Below, in pieces: positions 47,042 to 59,900 of a DNA stretch of 64,000 bases; within the stretch, counting starts at the first letter, position 1, and every line of letters starts with the position of its first letter. Under the pieces are notes generated by a model. That model did not search any database. It was not told where the DNA came from and saw only the letters and a list, made by a program, of their open reading frames with translations. The translations under genes and the position numbers were made by a program. The DNA lies in contig BDSI01000110.1 in NCBI GenBank assembly GCA_003117195.1, positions 248,001-312,000 of the forward strand. Direction: 5' to 3'. This DNA comes from Eudorina sp. 2006-703-Eu-15. Taxonomy: Eukaryota > Chlorophyta > Chlorophyceae > Chlamydomonadales > Volvocaceae.

Positions 47042-48651
47042 ACCTTTGCGGCCTTAACGATAAGACACGTCATGTCGATGCATAGTTTCGGGGGGTCAGG
47101 TTGAGTGCGTCGTGTTATGCAAACGGCGCTGAGTTGGGGTCGCCCTCACGCGATGCACCAAACATGTTCCTATCAACATAGACCATTGATTCGAAATGCC
47201 CTTTTTCTTGTCCGGGCGGAGCATGTGCTCTCCCACTGCTGGGCCTGTGGGTGCGGGCGCGTGAGGCCGAGGGACTGCGGAAGCAACTGACAAATAGTAA
47301 TCAGCAGACACGTTCTTGTTAGTAGCATTGCGTCGAGAGGCCCTGCGTGTCGGGAAGGCGAGGTCTGGTAGCCAGGGGCAGCCGCGCTCTCAAGAACTGT
47401 CTATGGTTTGCGCTGGCTTCATCCGGCCGCGGTTGTTGAGTGGGGTAGTTCCTGGTTGTTCGTTCCCAGTTGTGGGGGTATACAGGCAGGAACGTGGACC
47501 CCAAGCCGGTCCGCTGTTGTTGGCGACTCGGTCTGGTCTGGACACGGCTAATTGAGGTGATGAGGCCATTTCGTCAAGTGAGGCACAATGTTGGGATGAC
47601 GCGCGATGACGTGTTTCTCCGGCATGATCATCTTCGGCTGGGTGACGGGTGAAAATCCCGTGAGCGCTGACTTTCGGATGGCGTGGTATACGGTAGTGGG
47701 CGACTGGTCTGATTAGAAGGAAAGCGGAATACTACAGCGGACCCAAACGACGAATCATCCAGGCCTTCAACTCGTAGGGGGTAATGTGGGGACGACGAAC
47801 TTCCGCTTCCTCAACCCTGTAGGTAAACGAAAATTTCAAGGCCTGGGCTGCGCTCTGGTCAGTAGTCTTAACATCCGTACTGTAACCGGCCCCCCGGGCG
47901 GAATCATGGTCCGCTCAAGTCAGTAGAGCTATGGGCACCTCAGACCAGTGTCAGGCACCGTTGGTGTTTTGTCCCGTTGCGGTTCCCGAGCAGGTTGGTT
48001 GGTTATGACGTACTGGTGGTTGTACGGCAGGCGATCGTACGGTCGTTTGGGCTGCTATTTATGTGGCAACGCGAACGAAGCTCGAGGTTGTTCTCTTTCT
48101 GGGTTGCTCGCTCAGCCCTGTTTGTCCGCTGCCCTAGCTGAGGAGTCACGGAGCATAGGCTCGCGAAAGCCTACCACCGGATTCCCTACCTGCAACGGGT
48201 CCTGCCCGCGCAAGCGAGACACACCGCCATTGCTGACATTGCTGACAGTAGCTGTGCTGAATGCCAGGCATCGCCGCGCCGTTCAGGGACGGCGACTGGT
48301 CCCTCCTCTCGTCCTGTCACGTTACATGACCCGTGGCGGTCTCTATCGCTCAGAAGCAAGGCAATGAGCTCACGCCCTCGCCCTCGCCGTGCCGAAACCT
48401 CATTGGGGCCTGACACCAGTATGGGCACCTCAGATGATGTATTGGCGATCACAGGCAAAAGTTTCGAAAGCGGTGGCACTGTATAACTGGTTTTGATGTG
48501 TCCGTTGCCGCCTCCTAGCAAGACAACTTCTAGCTATGATACAACTGCGTGCCACATGGTACGGCCATTGTGGACTTTCCGCCTGTTGTGTTGCCCCGAA
48601 TGAACCAGCTGAGTTTCGTCGTTCCAGCGAACTATGTTATCCTTCAGATGT
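47042..48651. other. 1.6-kb spacer between H4 and H2B 3' ends
   Basis: No supported gene. The two histone pairs meet tail to tail here. A short partial repeat (ACTACAGCGGACCC) lies near 47732. No H1 gene or extra histone fragment was found. Confidence 0.6.
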
Positions 48652-48667
48652 GGTGTTGAGAAACACC
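48652..48667 (-). terminator. Histone 3' processing stem-loop of H2B
   Basis: The minus strand reads GGTGTTTCTCAACACC, 46-61 nt after the H2B stop. It is identical to the H4 and H2A elements. Confidence 0.97.
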
Positions 48668-48712
48668 GAGTATGCTTGAGTATCACGGACAAGTAGAAGC
48701 TCCGGGGCAGGC

Positions 48713-49195
48713 TCACTGCGAGGTGAACTTGGTAACGGCCTTGGTGCCCTCCGACACCGCGTGCTTGGCCAGCTCGCCCGGCAGAACCAGGCGCACGGCG
48801 GTTTGGATTTCGCGGGACGTGACGGTGGGCTTCTTGTTGTAGCGGCTGAGCTTGGAGGCCTCGGTGGCGATCTTCTCGAACAGGTCGTTAATGAAGCTGT
48901 TCATGATGCTCATCGCCTTGGAGCTGATGCCGGTGTCGGGATGCACCTGCTTCAGCACCTTGTAGATGTACAGCTTGTAGGTCTCGCTCTTGGCAACCTT
49001 AGCCTTCTTCTTGGCCTTCTTCTCGCCCTCATTGCCACCGGCAGCGGGCTCCTTCGCCGCCTTCTTCGCCGGCGATTTCTTCTCCTTCTTTGGCTTCTTC
49101 TCCTTGTCAGCCTTGGCTGGCTTAGCCTCGGCCTTGGGCTCAGCTGCCTCGGCCTTCTCGGCGGGCTTCTCCTCCTTCACGTTCTTCGGGGCCAT
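48713..49195 (-). CDS. Histone H2B
   Basis: Intronless, 160 residues. The first 65 or so residues form a long Lys/Ala/Glu-rich tail ([20 protein letters not shown]), typical of green algal H2B. The histone fold follows: [38 protein letters not shown], and the C-terminal [16 protein letters not shown] with the conserved ubiquitinated-lysine context AVTKFTS. It dimerises with H2A, which is transcribed divergently. Confidence 0.98.
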   Translation of the reverse strand: MAPKNVKEEKPAEKAEAAEPKAEAKPAKADKEKKPKKEKKSPAKKAAKEPAAGGNEGEKKAKKKAKVAKSETYKLYIYKVLKQVHPDTGISSKAMSIMNSFINDLFEKIATEASKLSRYNKKPTVTSREIQTAVRLVLPGELAKHAVSEGTKAVTKFTSQ

Positions 49196-49473
49196 TATGT
49201 TGTGTTAATCAAGCTTCAACGAGCAAGGTGTGGGTGATCAACAGAAAGCTTCTACCCTTCAACGGCAGGAATCGTTTTTTAAACGAAGCTGTGTGGGTGT
49301 CGGGTGTCGGTTGTGGCTCGGTGAGCCAACGACTGCTCGTCCAACGGCCAACGATGAGTCGAACGAGCAACATTTTCGATGGCAATATATTGCAAGGATT
49401 TCTTTCAAGGTTCACAGAATTCAATCTATTCGCTTTGTCGGACTCCCACACGTCTTGAAATCACACAACAACC
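49196..49473. promoter_or_regulatory. Divergent H2B/H2A promoter
   Basis: The 278-bp region between divergent start codons has an AATATATT box at 49384-49391, about 83 bp upstream of the H2A start, and a TTTAAA at about 49277 suited to H2B. Several CGAACGAG/CTCGTCC/CAACG elements lie between 49323 and 49370, where shared regulation would be expected. Confidence 0.75.
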
Positions 49474-49872
49474 ATGGCTGGACGCGGGAAAGGCAAGACT
49501 GCCGGCAAGAAGGCTGTAAGTCGCAGCTCTAAGGCGGGTCTGCAGTTTCCCGTTGGTCGTATCGCTCGCTACCTCAAGAAGGGAAAGTATGCTGAGCGCA
49601 TTGGTGCCGGCGCGCCCGTGTACCTGGCGGCCGTCCTGGAGTACCTGACCGCTGAGGTGCTGGAGCTGGCGGGCAACGCCGCCCGCGACAACAAGAAGAA
49701 CCGCATCATCCCGCGCCACATTCAGCTCGCCATCCGTAACGACGAGGAGCTGGGCAAGCTGCTGGGCGAGGTGACCATTGCTTCGGGTGGCGTTCTGCCC
49801 AACATCCACGCCGTACTGCTGCCAAAGAAGTCCAAGGCTGGCAAGGGCGAGGACGGCTCCGCAGCCGTGTAA
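49474..49872 (+). CDS. Histone H2A
   Basis: Intronless, 132 residues: [39 protein letters not shown], acidic-patch segment [14 protein letters not shown], and docking tail [13 protein letters not shown]. It ends GEDGSAAV without an SQEF or SQ motif, so it is canonical H2A rather than H2A.X, and it lacks the H2A.Z signature. It is followed by a histone stem-loop. Confidence 0.98.
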   Translation: MAGRGKGKTAGKKAVSRSSKAGLQFPVGRIARYLKKGKYAERIGAGAPVYLAAVLEYLTAEVLELAGNAARDNKKNRIIPRHIQLAIRNDEELGKLLGEVTIASGGVLPNIHAVLLPKKSKAGKGEDGSAAV

Positions 49873-49916
49873 GCCGACTTGGCCCGGCTCTGGTTCCCGT
49901 TTCTTGCAACAAACCC

Positions 49917-49932
49917 GGTGTTTCTCAACACC
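49917..49932 (+). terminator. Histone 3' processing stem-loop of H2A
   Basis: GGTGTTTCTCAACACC, 45-60 nt after the H2A stop. Confidence 0.97.
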
Positions 49933-50905
49933 ACCTCGATCGTCTGGACTCACATCCCTTGCGGCCAAGCTGTCATGAACCCCACTGCTGCTCCCCATCG
50001 CATGTTGCGCCTTCAACAGCTCGGTATGGCATCGGCATCGACCTTCGCTGCGTGCAAGCACCTTGCCTTGCTGAAACCTATATACGGAAGCACCAAGGGT
50101 CACCCGTTGCGGCAATCAAGGGGCCCAGCTCTTATGCACCTATGTGGGTCAGTGGGTATAGAAGTTACAGAACTTTTACGATAGTGACAGATTTTGACGC
50201 TGTTACCCAAAAGGCTGTCTTTATCTAGATATCACAAGCGGCCGCCACTTGGCCCCCCCTAACGATTCACATCCGGAGCCGGTGCGGAACATTCCTCAAA
50301 GCAAAGTGCTGGTCCCCGTACATGGCGCACAAGACACGCACCTGCCTCCGCCATTCGCACCCTCCTACTCCCCAGCCCTGCAAACAACCACCGTTAACTT
50401 GCCACCTGGGGCCCCCAAGGTACAAACTGCACTGCTCCCGTCGGGCACCTCAAGGGTGCGTGGCGCGGGCACCGAGACGACACGAGCTGAACCCAAGCTA
50501 TAGTTGACGCAGCGGTTGGGGCATGTGCCCTGCCCTGGAGGCACCTCCCGTACGGTACCGCAAACGCCCCCTCCGCAGCCTCACGTCGACGCCGCGCGGA
50601 GCAGAGCTGCCGCTTCAGCAAGCGCCTGTATGGAGGACAGCTCCCCCCTGGCTCCCTCCACCAACAACCTGCGGGTCCAGTCGGGCCAGGACAGCTCAGA
50701 AGAGCGCAACGGCAACGGGCAGGCAGGCAGGCGGCATCCCAGGTACCATCGTGCGGAGGCACACAGAGGAACTCCCCCACTGTCAAGATACCGTGACTCC
50801 TCCGACATGGAGTGACAGCGCCCTAGGTTTGTTGGTCCGCGCACATGGACTGTCATGACTTGTGGTGCTCTTGCCATGTTGTTGCAACAGCGCATGTGAT
50901 GCCAT
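49933..50905. other. Spacer between H2A and the MTNAK 3' end
   Basis: About 1 kb with no supported gene. It includes the 3' flank and possibly a further terminal exon of the minus-strand MTNAK gene, because a good splice donor exists inside the last read-through exon. Confidence 0.5.
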
Positions 50906-53900
50906 TCATGTCGCACATGCCGTTCTACAGGCGGACAGCACGTGTACCGGATATACTGCTCCGCCGGGTGCCAGCACCGCCAAACACCGACTCGCGGAGC
51001 ACCCTTGCTGTTTCAGATTCGTGTTGGCCTCCATGGCCCTAACGGTATCGGGAGATTCGCCTTCCCCACCAGCGAACATGCTCTCCGGCATGAACCCAGC
51101 CGCAGCGAACCCGCCCCCGGCCCCATCCCTCCGGGCTTCGCCGCCGGAGAGCCCCCTGCCCACCCCCCGGGCTTTTCCGCACCTGCGGCCGAAGCGCAGC
51201 GCCCTCCGTTCGCAGCCCGCCCGCACGTCCGGGTCGGCGATGGAGTCCATATCCGCCACATGAGCGATCCCCACTATCCGGCGGATCATGAACGAACCTG
51301 CGGCCAGGAGGGCGGCGCACCGGTAATCCCGGTAATCCCAACGAGGACGATGACGTGACATCCAGCGCTTCGCAGCGAGGCGGGGCGGGGCGGAACAACG
51401 GAGTGCACGCGCTACTGGTTGCCTGGCGGAACAAGCGCTCCTCGTGGCTACCATCAGTCTCACATGCCGTACATGGACCGTACACACAAGAGGATCGGAG
51501 CCGTGCCACCTGCATAGTGCTCGCTCCGTTGCGTGGTCCCCTTTTGCCGTGTGTGCCTGGCCTTCTGCTGGTTGCGCTGGACGTGTAGGGGTTTTGTTTT
51601 GAGTTGGCCCCGTGCTCGGCTTTATAAGGGCAGGCTGGCTTGGTGCCTGACCTCGTGGCGCGTTTTAGATGGGGCTAGAGGCCCCGGGTGCACGGCACCC
51701 TTGTGGTCCCGTGCTGTGTCTCCTCGCCCCTCTCCCAGTTCTCTGGGAGAGTGCTTCGGCGGTTTCCCGTATGGGGCGGGTTAGCGCCCCCGGCCAGCGT
51801 CGGCCCGGCAGATATGTAACGATTCACACAGTGTGCAACGTCGACTGTACACATAATGCGGGTGCCGTGCGGTAAACCCGGGAGCGAAGGGGCCCTGGGA
51901 GCTCCCCAGCCCGAGGTGTCTGAACCCCAGAACATGTCATAAGGTACCCATGCAGCCGGACATCCGACAGCTCGGCAGCGCCCGCGCGCGCGTGTGCGTG
52001 TGTGTGTTGAGCAAAGGAACCCGACCGACCGAACGCGTCAGTGTGTGTGTGTATGTGTGCGAGGTGAGCGCACCCACCCATGAACTTGACCGTCTCGTGG
52101 AAGAGCTGCCGCCCGAACGCCTCCTGGCAGGCCGCCAGCGCCTCGGCGCCGCCGGGGACGTCCGGGCCGGTGAGCGCCCGCGGGTAGAGGTCCCCCGCCG
52201 CGCCGTGTTCCCTCCACAGGGCCTGGAAGGCCGCCCAGAAGCCCACCCAGGTGTCGCACACGCAGGAGAGCAGCCAGCCTGATGGGGAAGGGGAGGAGGA
52301 GGAGGAGGGTACAGGAAATTGGTAGATAAATTCAAACAGGGGGAGGGGGACAGACATTCGGTGACTGTTCGCGGTTGCGCTATCTTTATTGACATGCGCG
52401 GGACGGACAACGCGGACGCAAAAGCCACGCGATGGATGACTGGCGGCTTGTCCTCCCCTGCCCTCCTGCCCGCCGGCCACCCACCCCGCTGCGCCTCCCG
52501 CTCTCCCGGGGTCTTCTCGTGGCCGTCAGAGGCAAAGTAGGCCAGGAGCAGGTTGGCCAAGATCTGGAATCCAGGGGAGGGGGACCGGGGAAGCGTCAGT
52601 CGGGTGGATTGAGCACCATGGTGGCCGGGGGTGTTGGACTGCGGGGGCCGCCGGAGCAGCGGGTCGGAAAGACAGCGGCAAGCGCGCCCCCGTCCGGACG
52701 GCCGCGTCCTGCGCGCGCGTTCGTCACTTCCCCATCCATGCCATCCGCAACACGCAAGCCCGATTGCGGTACGTCCTATGCACTTGCCGGTGACTCCGCC
52801 CATCCAAATCCGGCCCCTCATACCGCATCCTGGCACACCCCCTCGCAACCCAGCCTGATTTAGCCAACCCATCTCGGCGCCCCAACCCCACCCCTCCGCA
52901 CAAGTCGGCCCCGCTTCGGAGGTCAGGTCCCCTCGCCACCGGCCTCACCTTGCCGATGTCGAAGGCCATGGGGCCGTAGTAGGCGAACTCGGGGTCGATG
53001 ACGCACGTCTCCGCGTCGGTCACCATGATGGAGCCTGGAGGCCGGGCGGGACGGAGGCAGGAGGGAGTAGGCAGCCGGGATTCCAACATTCCATGGATGT
53101 TGTTAAGGGGGATAGGGAAGAGGGAAGCAGGCGGCTAGGGGGGTAGCCGGACGGGGTTGAGCGGAGGAACGGGCGGGGCATAGGAAATTGGTAAACATAA
53201 TCAAACTGCGCCGCTGCAAGAGCAAAGGTCCGGTGAAGAATTTACTGTACCAGGATCTCCAGGAATGAGGGGGGAGAAACAGCGGTCGGGTCGGGTCGGG
53301 TCAGGGCCCCGCCCGAGTTCGCTTCTGGGTTTCAATTTTCATCTTCTCTTTTCCTTTCCTCTTAACCCGACATCCACCCAACCCGCCCACCCGTGTGCAG
53401 GTCCCCGTGCAGCAGCGCCTGCGGCCGGCAGCAGAACAGGTCCTTGAGCTCACAAGCCGCCACCCGGGCCGCCACGTCAGCCTGCAGCTCCGCCACGTCA
53501 GCGTCCAGCTGCGGACTCGTCCACCTGCGGGGAAGACGGGTTTGACGTGCAAGTGCGACGGCAGATGCACAATGCGGGCCCGGGGGGGGGGTGGGGAGAG
53601 CTAGAAATGCTGCAATATGCCTACATTCAGTAGTAAAGTATTGATACAACACATGAAACGCTAGCCAGGATTTGCACCCAGATACGCACTATAGCGGTCC
53701 TACCTCAACCTCCTCGCAACCACACTACGCAGGACACCACCCCACCGCGGGCGTGACCCACCTGTTGTTCTGCGCCTTGTGGTACGGCTCCGTGAAGATG
53801 ACCTGCTCCGTGAGGCGGCACATCTCGTTGTTCTCGTACTGCGCCACCTTGGACCTGAGGGGTTAAATTGAGAAAAATAAATAAACCCGCAGAACGAACC

Positions 53901-56900
53901 TGAGGGGGCGCCACAGCCCACGTCAGGCCGACCCGCGGGTCTTTCTCGGGGTCTCGTGTGCGCACGTGTGGGTGTGTCCAGCGGGGAGCCCGGCCGAACC
54001 ACCCGGATGCATAATGGCATCCACCAGTAACCTCGCAACATGCTTGCCCGACGGAGGATGGAGAACTGTGTCTGTGTGATCTTAGGCAGGCAGAAACAGG
54101 TGTGCGTGATATGCGAGGGGCCGAGTATCGCCCAAACACTTGGCCGTGTTTGTGCGTGTTTTTGTGTGTCGCGAAGAGACCCGCCACCATCTTTGCTTCC
54201 CGGGACGGGTGGGTCACCTGAAGGTGGTGCTGTCCAGCTTGATGAGCGAGGTGTGGAAGAGGGTACCGGCCAGAAAGGCTGCCAGGTGCTCCGCCAGGCG
54301 GGGGTAGGTGGCGCCCGCCACCAGGCCCCGCCGCAGGATGAGGAAGGGCGGGGCCAGGTAGCGCATCGCGATCAGCGCCATGTCCTTGTCGTACAGGTAT
54401 ACGGCAGGCACGTGCGCGGGCGCCCACGTGGCCTCCTCCGCCAGCACCGATGCCTCGATACGAACACGGTCCTGGAGGCGGTGGATGACGGGGCGGAGGA
54501 GGGTATGCGGAGGAGGGGGAGCGGAGGCGATGGGGTTACGCGGCAACCGTAGGGGCGGTTTTTTTATTGTTGGGTGGGCGAGTGGGTGTGTGGAGCGTTA
54601 TCAGGGGAGGAGCCACGGAGGGAACCCATCCACCTCCACTCCCACACCACCAGGCAAGCGCAGCAAGGGGAAGGAGTGGGTGTGCGCGAGTCACATGCGG
54701 CACGTGCGCCCCCGCCCCCGTAACCCGTAACCCGTGTGTCGTCCATGCGGCGGCTGGCGGTCAGGTGCCACCCGGCAGGTGCGGGTCCGCGGCCGCGTTC
54801 GGCTCTGCGGCTGCGGGCGCGCTCACACCGCCTCTCAGCACCTCTCAACCCCCACCCCGCCACACACACCACAAACACACAAAACATACACAAACACATC
54901 TGCACACCGCAGGTTAATATGGTAGGTACATTGGTACTTGGTTTGGGTCGGGCGGGTCTCTTATCCAAACACACACCTGCGTCAGCGGCCAGGACTCGCC
55001 CACGCAGCGCACGTACGGCAGCGCCTGCTTGATGCAGAGTGAGCCCGCGGGGCCCTCCAAGATGAACACAAAGTTGATGTTGCCGTCGCCCACCTGCAGG
55101 GAGGGAGGGAGGGAGGGAGGGAGGGAGGGAGGGAGGAGGGAGGGAGGGAGGGAGGGAGGGAGGGAGGGAGGGAGGAGGAGGGAGGGAGGGAGGGAGGGAG
55201 GAGGGAGGGAGGGAGGGAGGGAGGGAGGGAGGGAGGAGGGAGGGAGGGAGGGAGGAGGGAGGGAGGGAGGGAGGGAGGGAGGGAGGGAGGGAGGGAGGGA
55301 GGGAGGGAGGGAGGGAGGGAGGTGCAGGGAGAGAGGTCCAGGAAGGGGGGTCCAGGAAGGGGGGTCCAGGGAGGGGGGTTAAGAGGCGGCGGGAGGGTGT
55401 CGAGCAGGCGGGTGCAAGGGGCCGTGGTTGGGGTCGGGGTTTGCACAATGGCGAGCGGTGATGGCAGACGGCTGACGGTACACGGAATGGCGACCCGCGC
55501 CCACACACACACCCGCGCACGCGCATGCACACACGGCCCTTGCATGTCACGCACTCCTGTTCTGCCTGCCTTAGTAATACACAGACGCACCTCCTTGACG
55601 GTCCAGCTCTCAACCGTGTCCGCGGGCCCCACCCGCTGCTGCAGCGCCGGCCGGGCCGCCACGTAGTGCTTGATGGACTCGCAGTCCAGGGCGCGGAAGG
55701 GACCCGCCGCCGCCACCGCCGCGGCATCCGCCTGGGCGACGGTCTCCCCCGCGGGCGGCTGCCACAGCCCCAACTCCGCCATGAAGGCGCGCACCTGGAG
55801 CCGCGGGTGGTGGGGTGGTGGGGGCGGCATAGAAAATTGCGAGGACGGAGGTAGGCCAGGGTTCCAAGATTGCAACGGTGTCGCAGGTCTGCGGCGGTTG
55901 GGAGCTCGTGCGGTCCGCGTGTGGTTCCGTGAATGGCGCCAAGCTGTCCTTTCTTCTCTTTTTACGGTACCTCCTTCCCACCGGCCCCCTACCGGCTCCG
56001 CTCTGCACTGCTCTGCCCCCCTCCGCTGGGCGTACGGCACCCACGTGGAACACGCCGTCCTTCTTGGGGATCATGCCCCGCTCCGTGATGATCCCCTCAA
56101 TGAGGCCGCCTGGCGGTTGGGCAGCGCGCGGGGGTTGAGGGGGGGGGAGCTTGTTGGGTGGTTGGGTGGTTGGGACCCGGACCGGGAGCCCCGTCGTCAG
56201 GGGCAAGCCCCCCACGTGCAGCGTCACCCCCTTCCAACCCTCCTCCCCTCTCCTCCCCTCTCCTCGTCTCCCCTCAACGCGGCCTCAGCAACCCTCCTAG
56301 CGCTCAACACCAGGTCACTGCCACACGGCCGGCCCCATGTCCTGACGAGGACTGCACGAGGCCGAACCTGGGGCCCGTCGTGTGGCAGTGACCTGGTGTT
56401 GAACCGTGAACCCAGTTACAGCCTCTTCCGACCGCTGTCCACCTTACGCATTTGCCGGCGCAACAACCCAGATCGCCCCGACACGAGCACAACCCCGTAG
56501 ACCTTCGTCCGTCGCCCCCCCTTTCCCTCGCTCCCCCGGTCGCCCCCCACTCACACGGCGCCACATCAAAGGCGGGGTTCCACACGTTGATGCCCTGGGC
56601 CGCCACCCGCTGGCCCCTGAAGTGGGTCACCTCCTGTGGGGGGGCGGGGGGGCGGCGGAGGTATGGGAGGGGAGGGGGGGAGCGGGATGAGGAGGGTGGG
56701 GCGCCTACAGCCGGAGCGGGGATGCGGCAGGGGCGGAGGAGAGGGCCCGATGGGCCCGCCCGCTCGAACCACTAGGCGTTGGTGCTTGGGTGGCGTGGGC
56801 GCGGGGAGGTCGGTGGGGGGTGGGGCAGCGCAGCGTTTCGAATTACTCAGTTTCAGCGCTTCCGACACTGCAGCTAATTGCTTTTATCATTCGTTCCCAC

Positions 56901-59900
56901 ATCAGCAGCAATTCCTGAATTTACTTCAATCCTGAACGTTGACGTGGGGAGCTAGGGCTCATGTTGCCTACACGCCACCACCGGCCATTCTACCGTTGGA
57001 TTTTTTATTCCGAAATATTCATTTGACAACCTACATGACTTAGATTTGCCTGGCTTCGCTCCGACACCAACGACGCCTACACCGTCGTCGTCGCTGGCGA
57101 CCTATGGTACCGCACCGTTCTTTTCCCTTCGGACCGTCGCTCTGGCAGCAGCGCAGTTTGGAAATGCCTACCAATTTCCTATAACCCCCAACCCCACCCA
57201 CGACCCCCCCACCCCACCCCACCTCGGTGCTCCGCTGCTCGATGACGATGTGCTCCCCCGACGGCAGGTTGGGGTCCAGGGTGGTGGTGGGGGCCGCGAT
57301 GAAGAAGGGGATGTTGAAGTGAGCCGCGGAGATGGACAGCGCGTTGGTGCCGATCTTGTTGGCCGTGTCGCCGTTGGCCACAACCCTGGGGGGGCACGGG
57401 GGGTGGAAGGGGGCCGGAGGTAGGGGCCATGTGAGCGGCTTGACAGCTTCCAGAGGAGGTGTGAAAGCAGCAATGTAAGCCCGAGTCCCGCCCGCCTGCC
57501 CGCCTGCCCGCCTGCCTGCCTGCCAGGTGAAATTCACACAAGCCCCCCAATCTTCATCCGGTATGCCCACAGCGCTCCCGTCCTCCCTTCCCTCACCCTG
57601 CGCCCCTCGCTGTAGGACCCACCTCGCCCTCTCTTCCCTTTCACACCTGCTGTCGGACCTCCCTACCCTGCACCTCACCCCACCCTGCACCCCCACCCTG
57701 CACCCCCACCTCACCGGTCCGCCCCCACCACCACCGCGTCCACCTGGCCGGAGGCCATGAGGGCCGCCGCCGCCGAGTCGCAGATGAGGGTGGCGGGCAG
57801 CTTCTCGTACACCAGCTCAAAGGCTGTCAGCCGGGCGCCTGGGGGGGGCGGGGGAGGGTCCCGGGGGACCCGCAGGAAAATCCGTGTTGGGGGGTAGATT
57901 ACGGTTTCCGGGTTCCGTACCACCATGTGTTTGAGGCAATGTGTGTCTCACAAAGCCGTGGGGAAGGGGGGGACCTGGAAGATAAGGCGGGGCATCCGCA
58001 GTTGCACCGCGGGAAGGGACACCGCAGACCCGAAAGGGCCGCGGGAAGGGATCGACGGCACCGTCGCCGCGCCCCGGCCGTTGCAAGTCACCAGTGGGGG
58101 GTGCACGGGGACCCGCGCGGGGTTAACGCCCTCGTGAATGTGTGTGGGGGGCAGGGGGAGGGGCGGGGGGGGGAGGGGGGGGAGGGGGAACGGCGTGACT
58201 TGCAAGGGCCTTGGCCGTGGCCCCCATCTTCCAACGGTCCTGTCCTTGCCTGGGCGCTTCACAGCGTCTGTCTTTGTGATTTCCCCGAATCCCCTCCGAC
58301 CACTGCCCTGTCCGTCATCGCCGCCCACTGCATCTATCAGCCCATACCTGTGCTCCACCCGCCTTCCTCATTTCCCACCCAACGCCGATCCCGCCAAAAA
58401 TGCGACACGGAGGTCGTACTTGCGACGTGCACCGTGCTCGCGACCCCTCCCCCGCCCCGCGTGCAGGCCCCCCCCCATGAGCCGGCCCCACCCGGGCGGC
58501 AGCACCCACCCTGGTTGTACGGCCGTGTCTCCGTACAAAACGCGTGCTCCAACTTTCCCTGCTCGCTGAGCGCTCGGATGACGCCCAGCGCTGTGCCGTA
58601 CCCAGCCGTGGCCAGGCTGCCCGTGTTGCAGTGCGTCAGCACCCGCAGCTTGCCGTTGGTACCCCGGCCACGGGCCTGGGCAGCGGCCAGCAGCGCCGCC
58701 GCCCCCGTGGCGCCCATCGCCTGACCGCGGGTGGGTGGATTGAGGCGGGGGGAGGCGAGGTGTTAGGGGTCCGTTGAAAGCTACCAGCATGCCAGGCAGG
58801 CGAGGCCTGGTGGGATCACCGCAACATGACAACTGGACGATCACAGAGGAGGTCGGCAGTGATGGCGGGCGGGTCGGCTATGAAATATGACGAGGGGTAA
58901 AAGCGGTCAGTGACGTGGAACTGGCGGCGGCCCGGATACCAACCCCCAGGATACCAACCCCCAGGATACCAACCCCCAGGTACCGTGGCGATAGGCGGCG
59001 TGCTAGGGACAAGTGCGTGGGTATAGGAAATTGGTAGACATGCGTGGGTAGTCGTACGTCAGGTGGATGTCCCAGCTCCGTAAGAGCAACATCCCTACGG
59101 CCCCTGCCCCACCTCTCCTGCTTCCCCACCGCGCTACCTCCCTCCGCCCCCTCACCGACCCGCGGGTCGCACCTTGTTCGCTGCGATGTCCTCCGCGAGG
59201 AATGCCTCCGCCGAATCAATGACCGCCCCGCACACAGACACCGGGGTGGCGCCCTCGGTAGCAGCCGCCCGCGCAGCGGCCGCCTTGAGCTTGTTGGCGG
59301 CATCAGCCAGGTTCACGGCTGTGGGACGGCTGGGAAGCACGGGGGGTTGGGGAGGATGGGGAGGAGGGGAAGAGGATCAGGCAGAGTGCGGCAGAAATGA
59401 GTGGCGTAGGTTAACGAAATTGCGTTCTGGCACAGGTGCTGTGGCGACGGTCGCGTGGGGTGTGGGTACGGGGGTTTGAGGCAGGGCCATATGTCGTGTG
59501 GGAGTTCCAGGGGTAGGGAGGAACTGGGTCGCCCGGGGATGGAGGTGCGGTTGAGGACTGATTTATCAGGTGCCGTCTTGGGGGGCAAGCCTCTAAGGGA
59601 TGGGACTACGGCATGCGTACGAAGGGGACTGGATCTCTGAACACAAGCGCCCGTCGACCGCCAAATCCAAGCCGATTGCATGTCATCCCACGCAACCATC
59701 TGCCTCGGGCCAGTGCTATGGTTGGCACCGCGGAATGTGTGGTTGCGCGAGGCCAACGGGCCGAGGGGCCACCCATTCGCGTATTGGGCATAAGCCTCAA
59801 GGGACCAGCAATGACTGAGGTGATATTTTATGCGATGTTAGGACTCAGTACTAAGGCCAAGTTCAGGTACGCTTGCGGTCCGCATGATGCGGCGACGAGT

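Noticed and set aside
48761..49237. 158-codon Leu-rich plus-strand frame
   Set aside because: Exact antisense of histone H2B.
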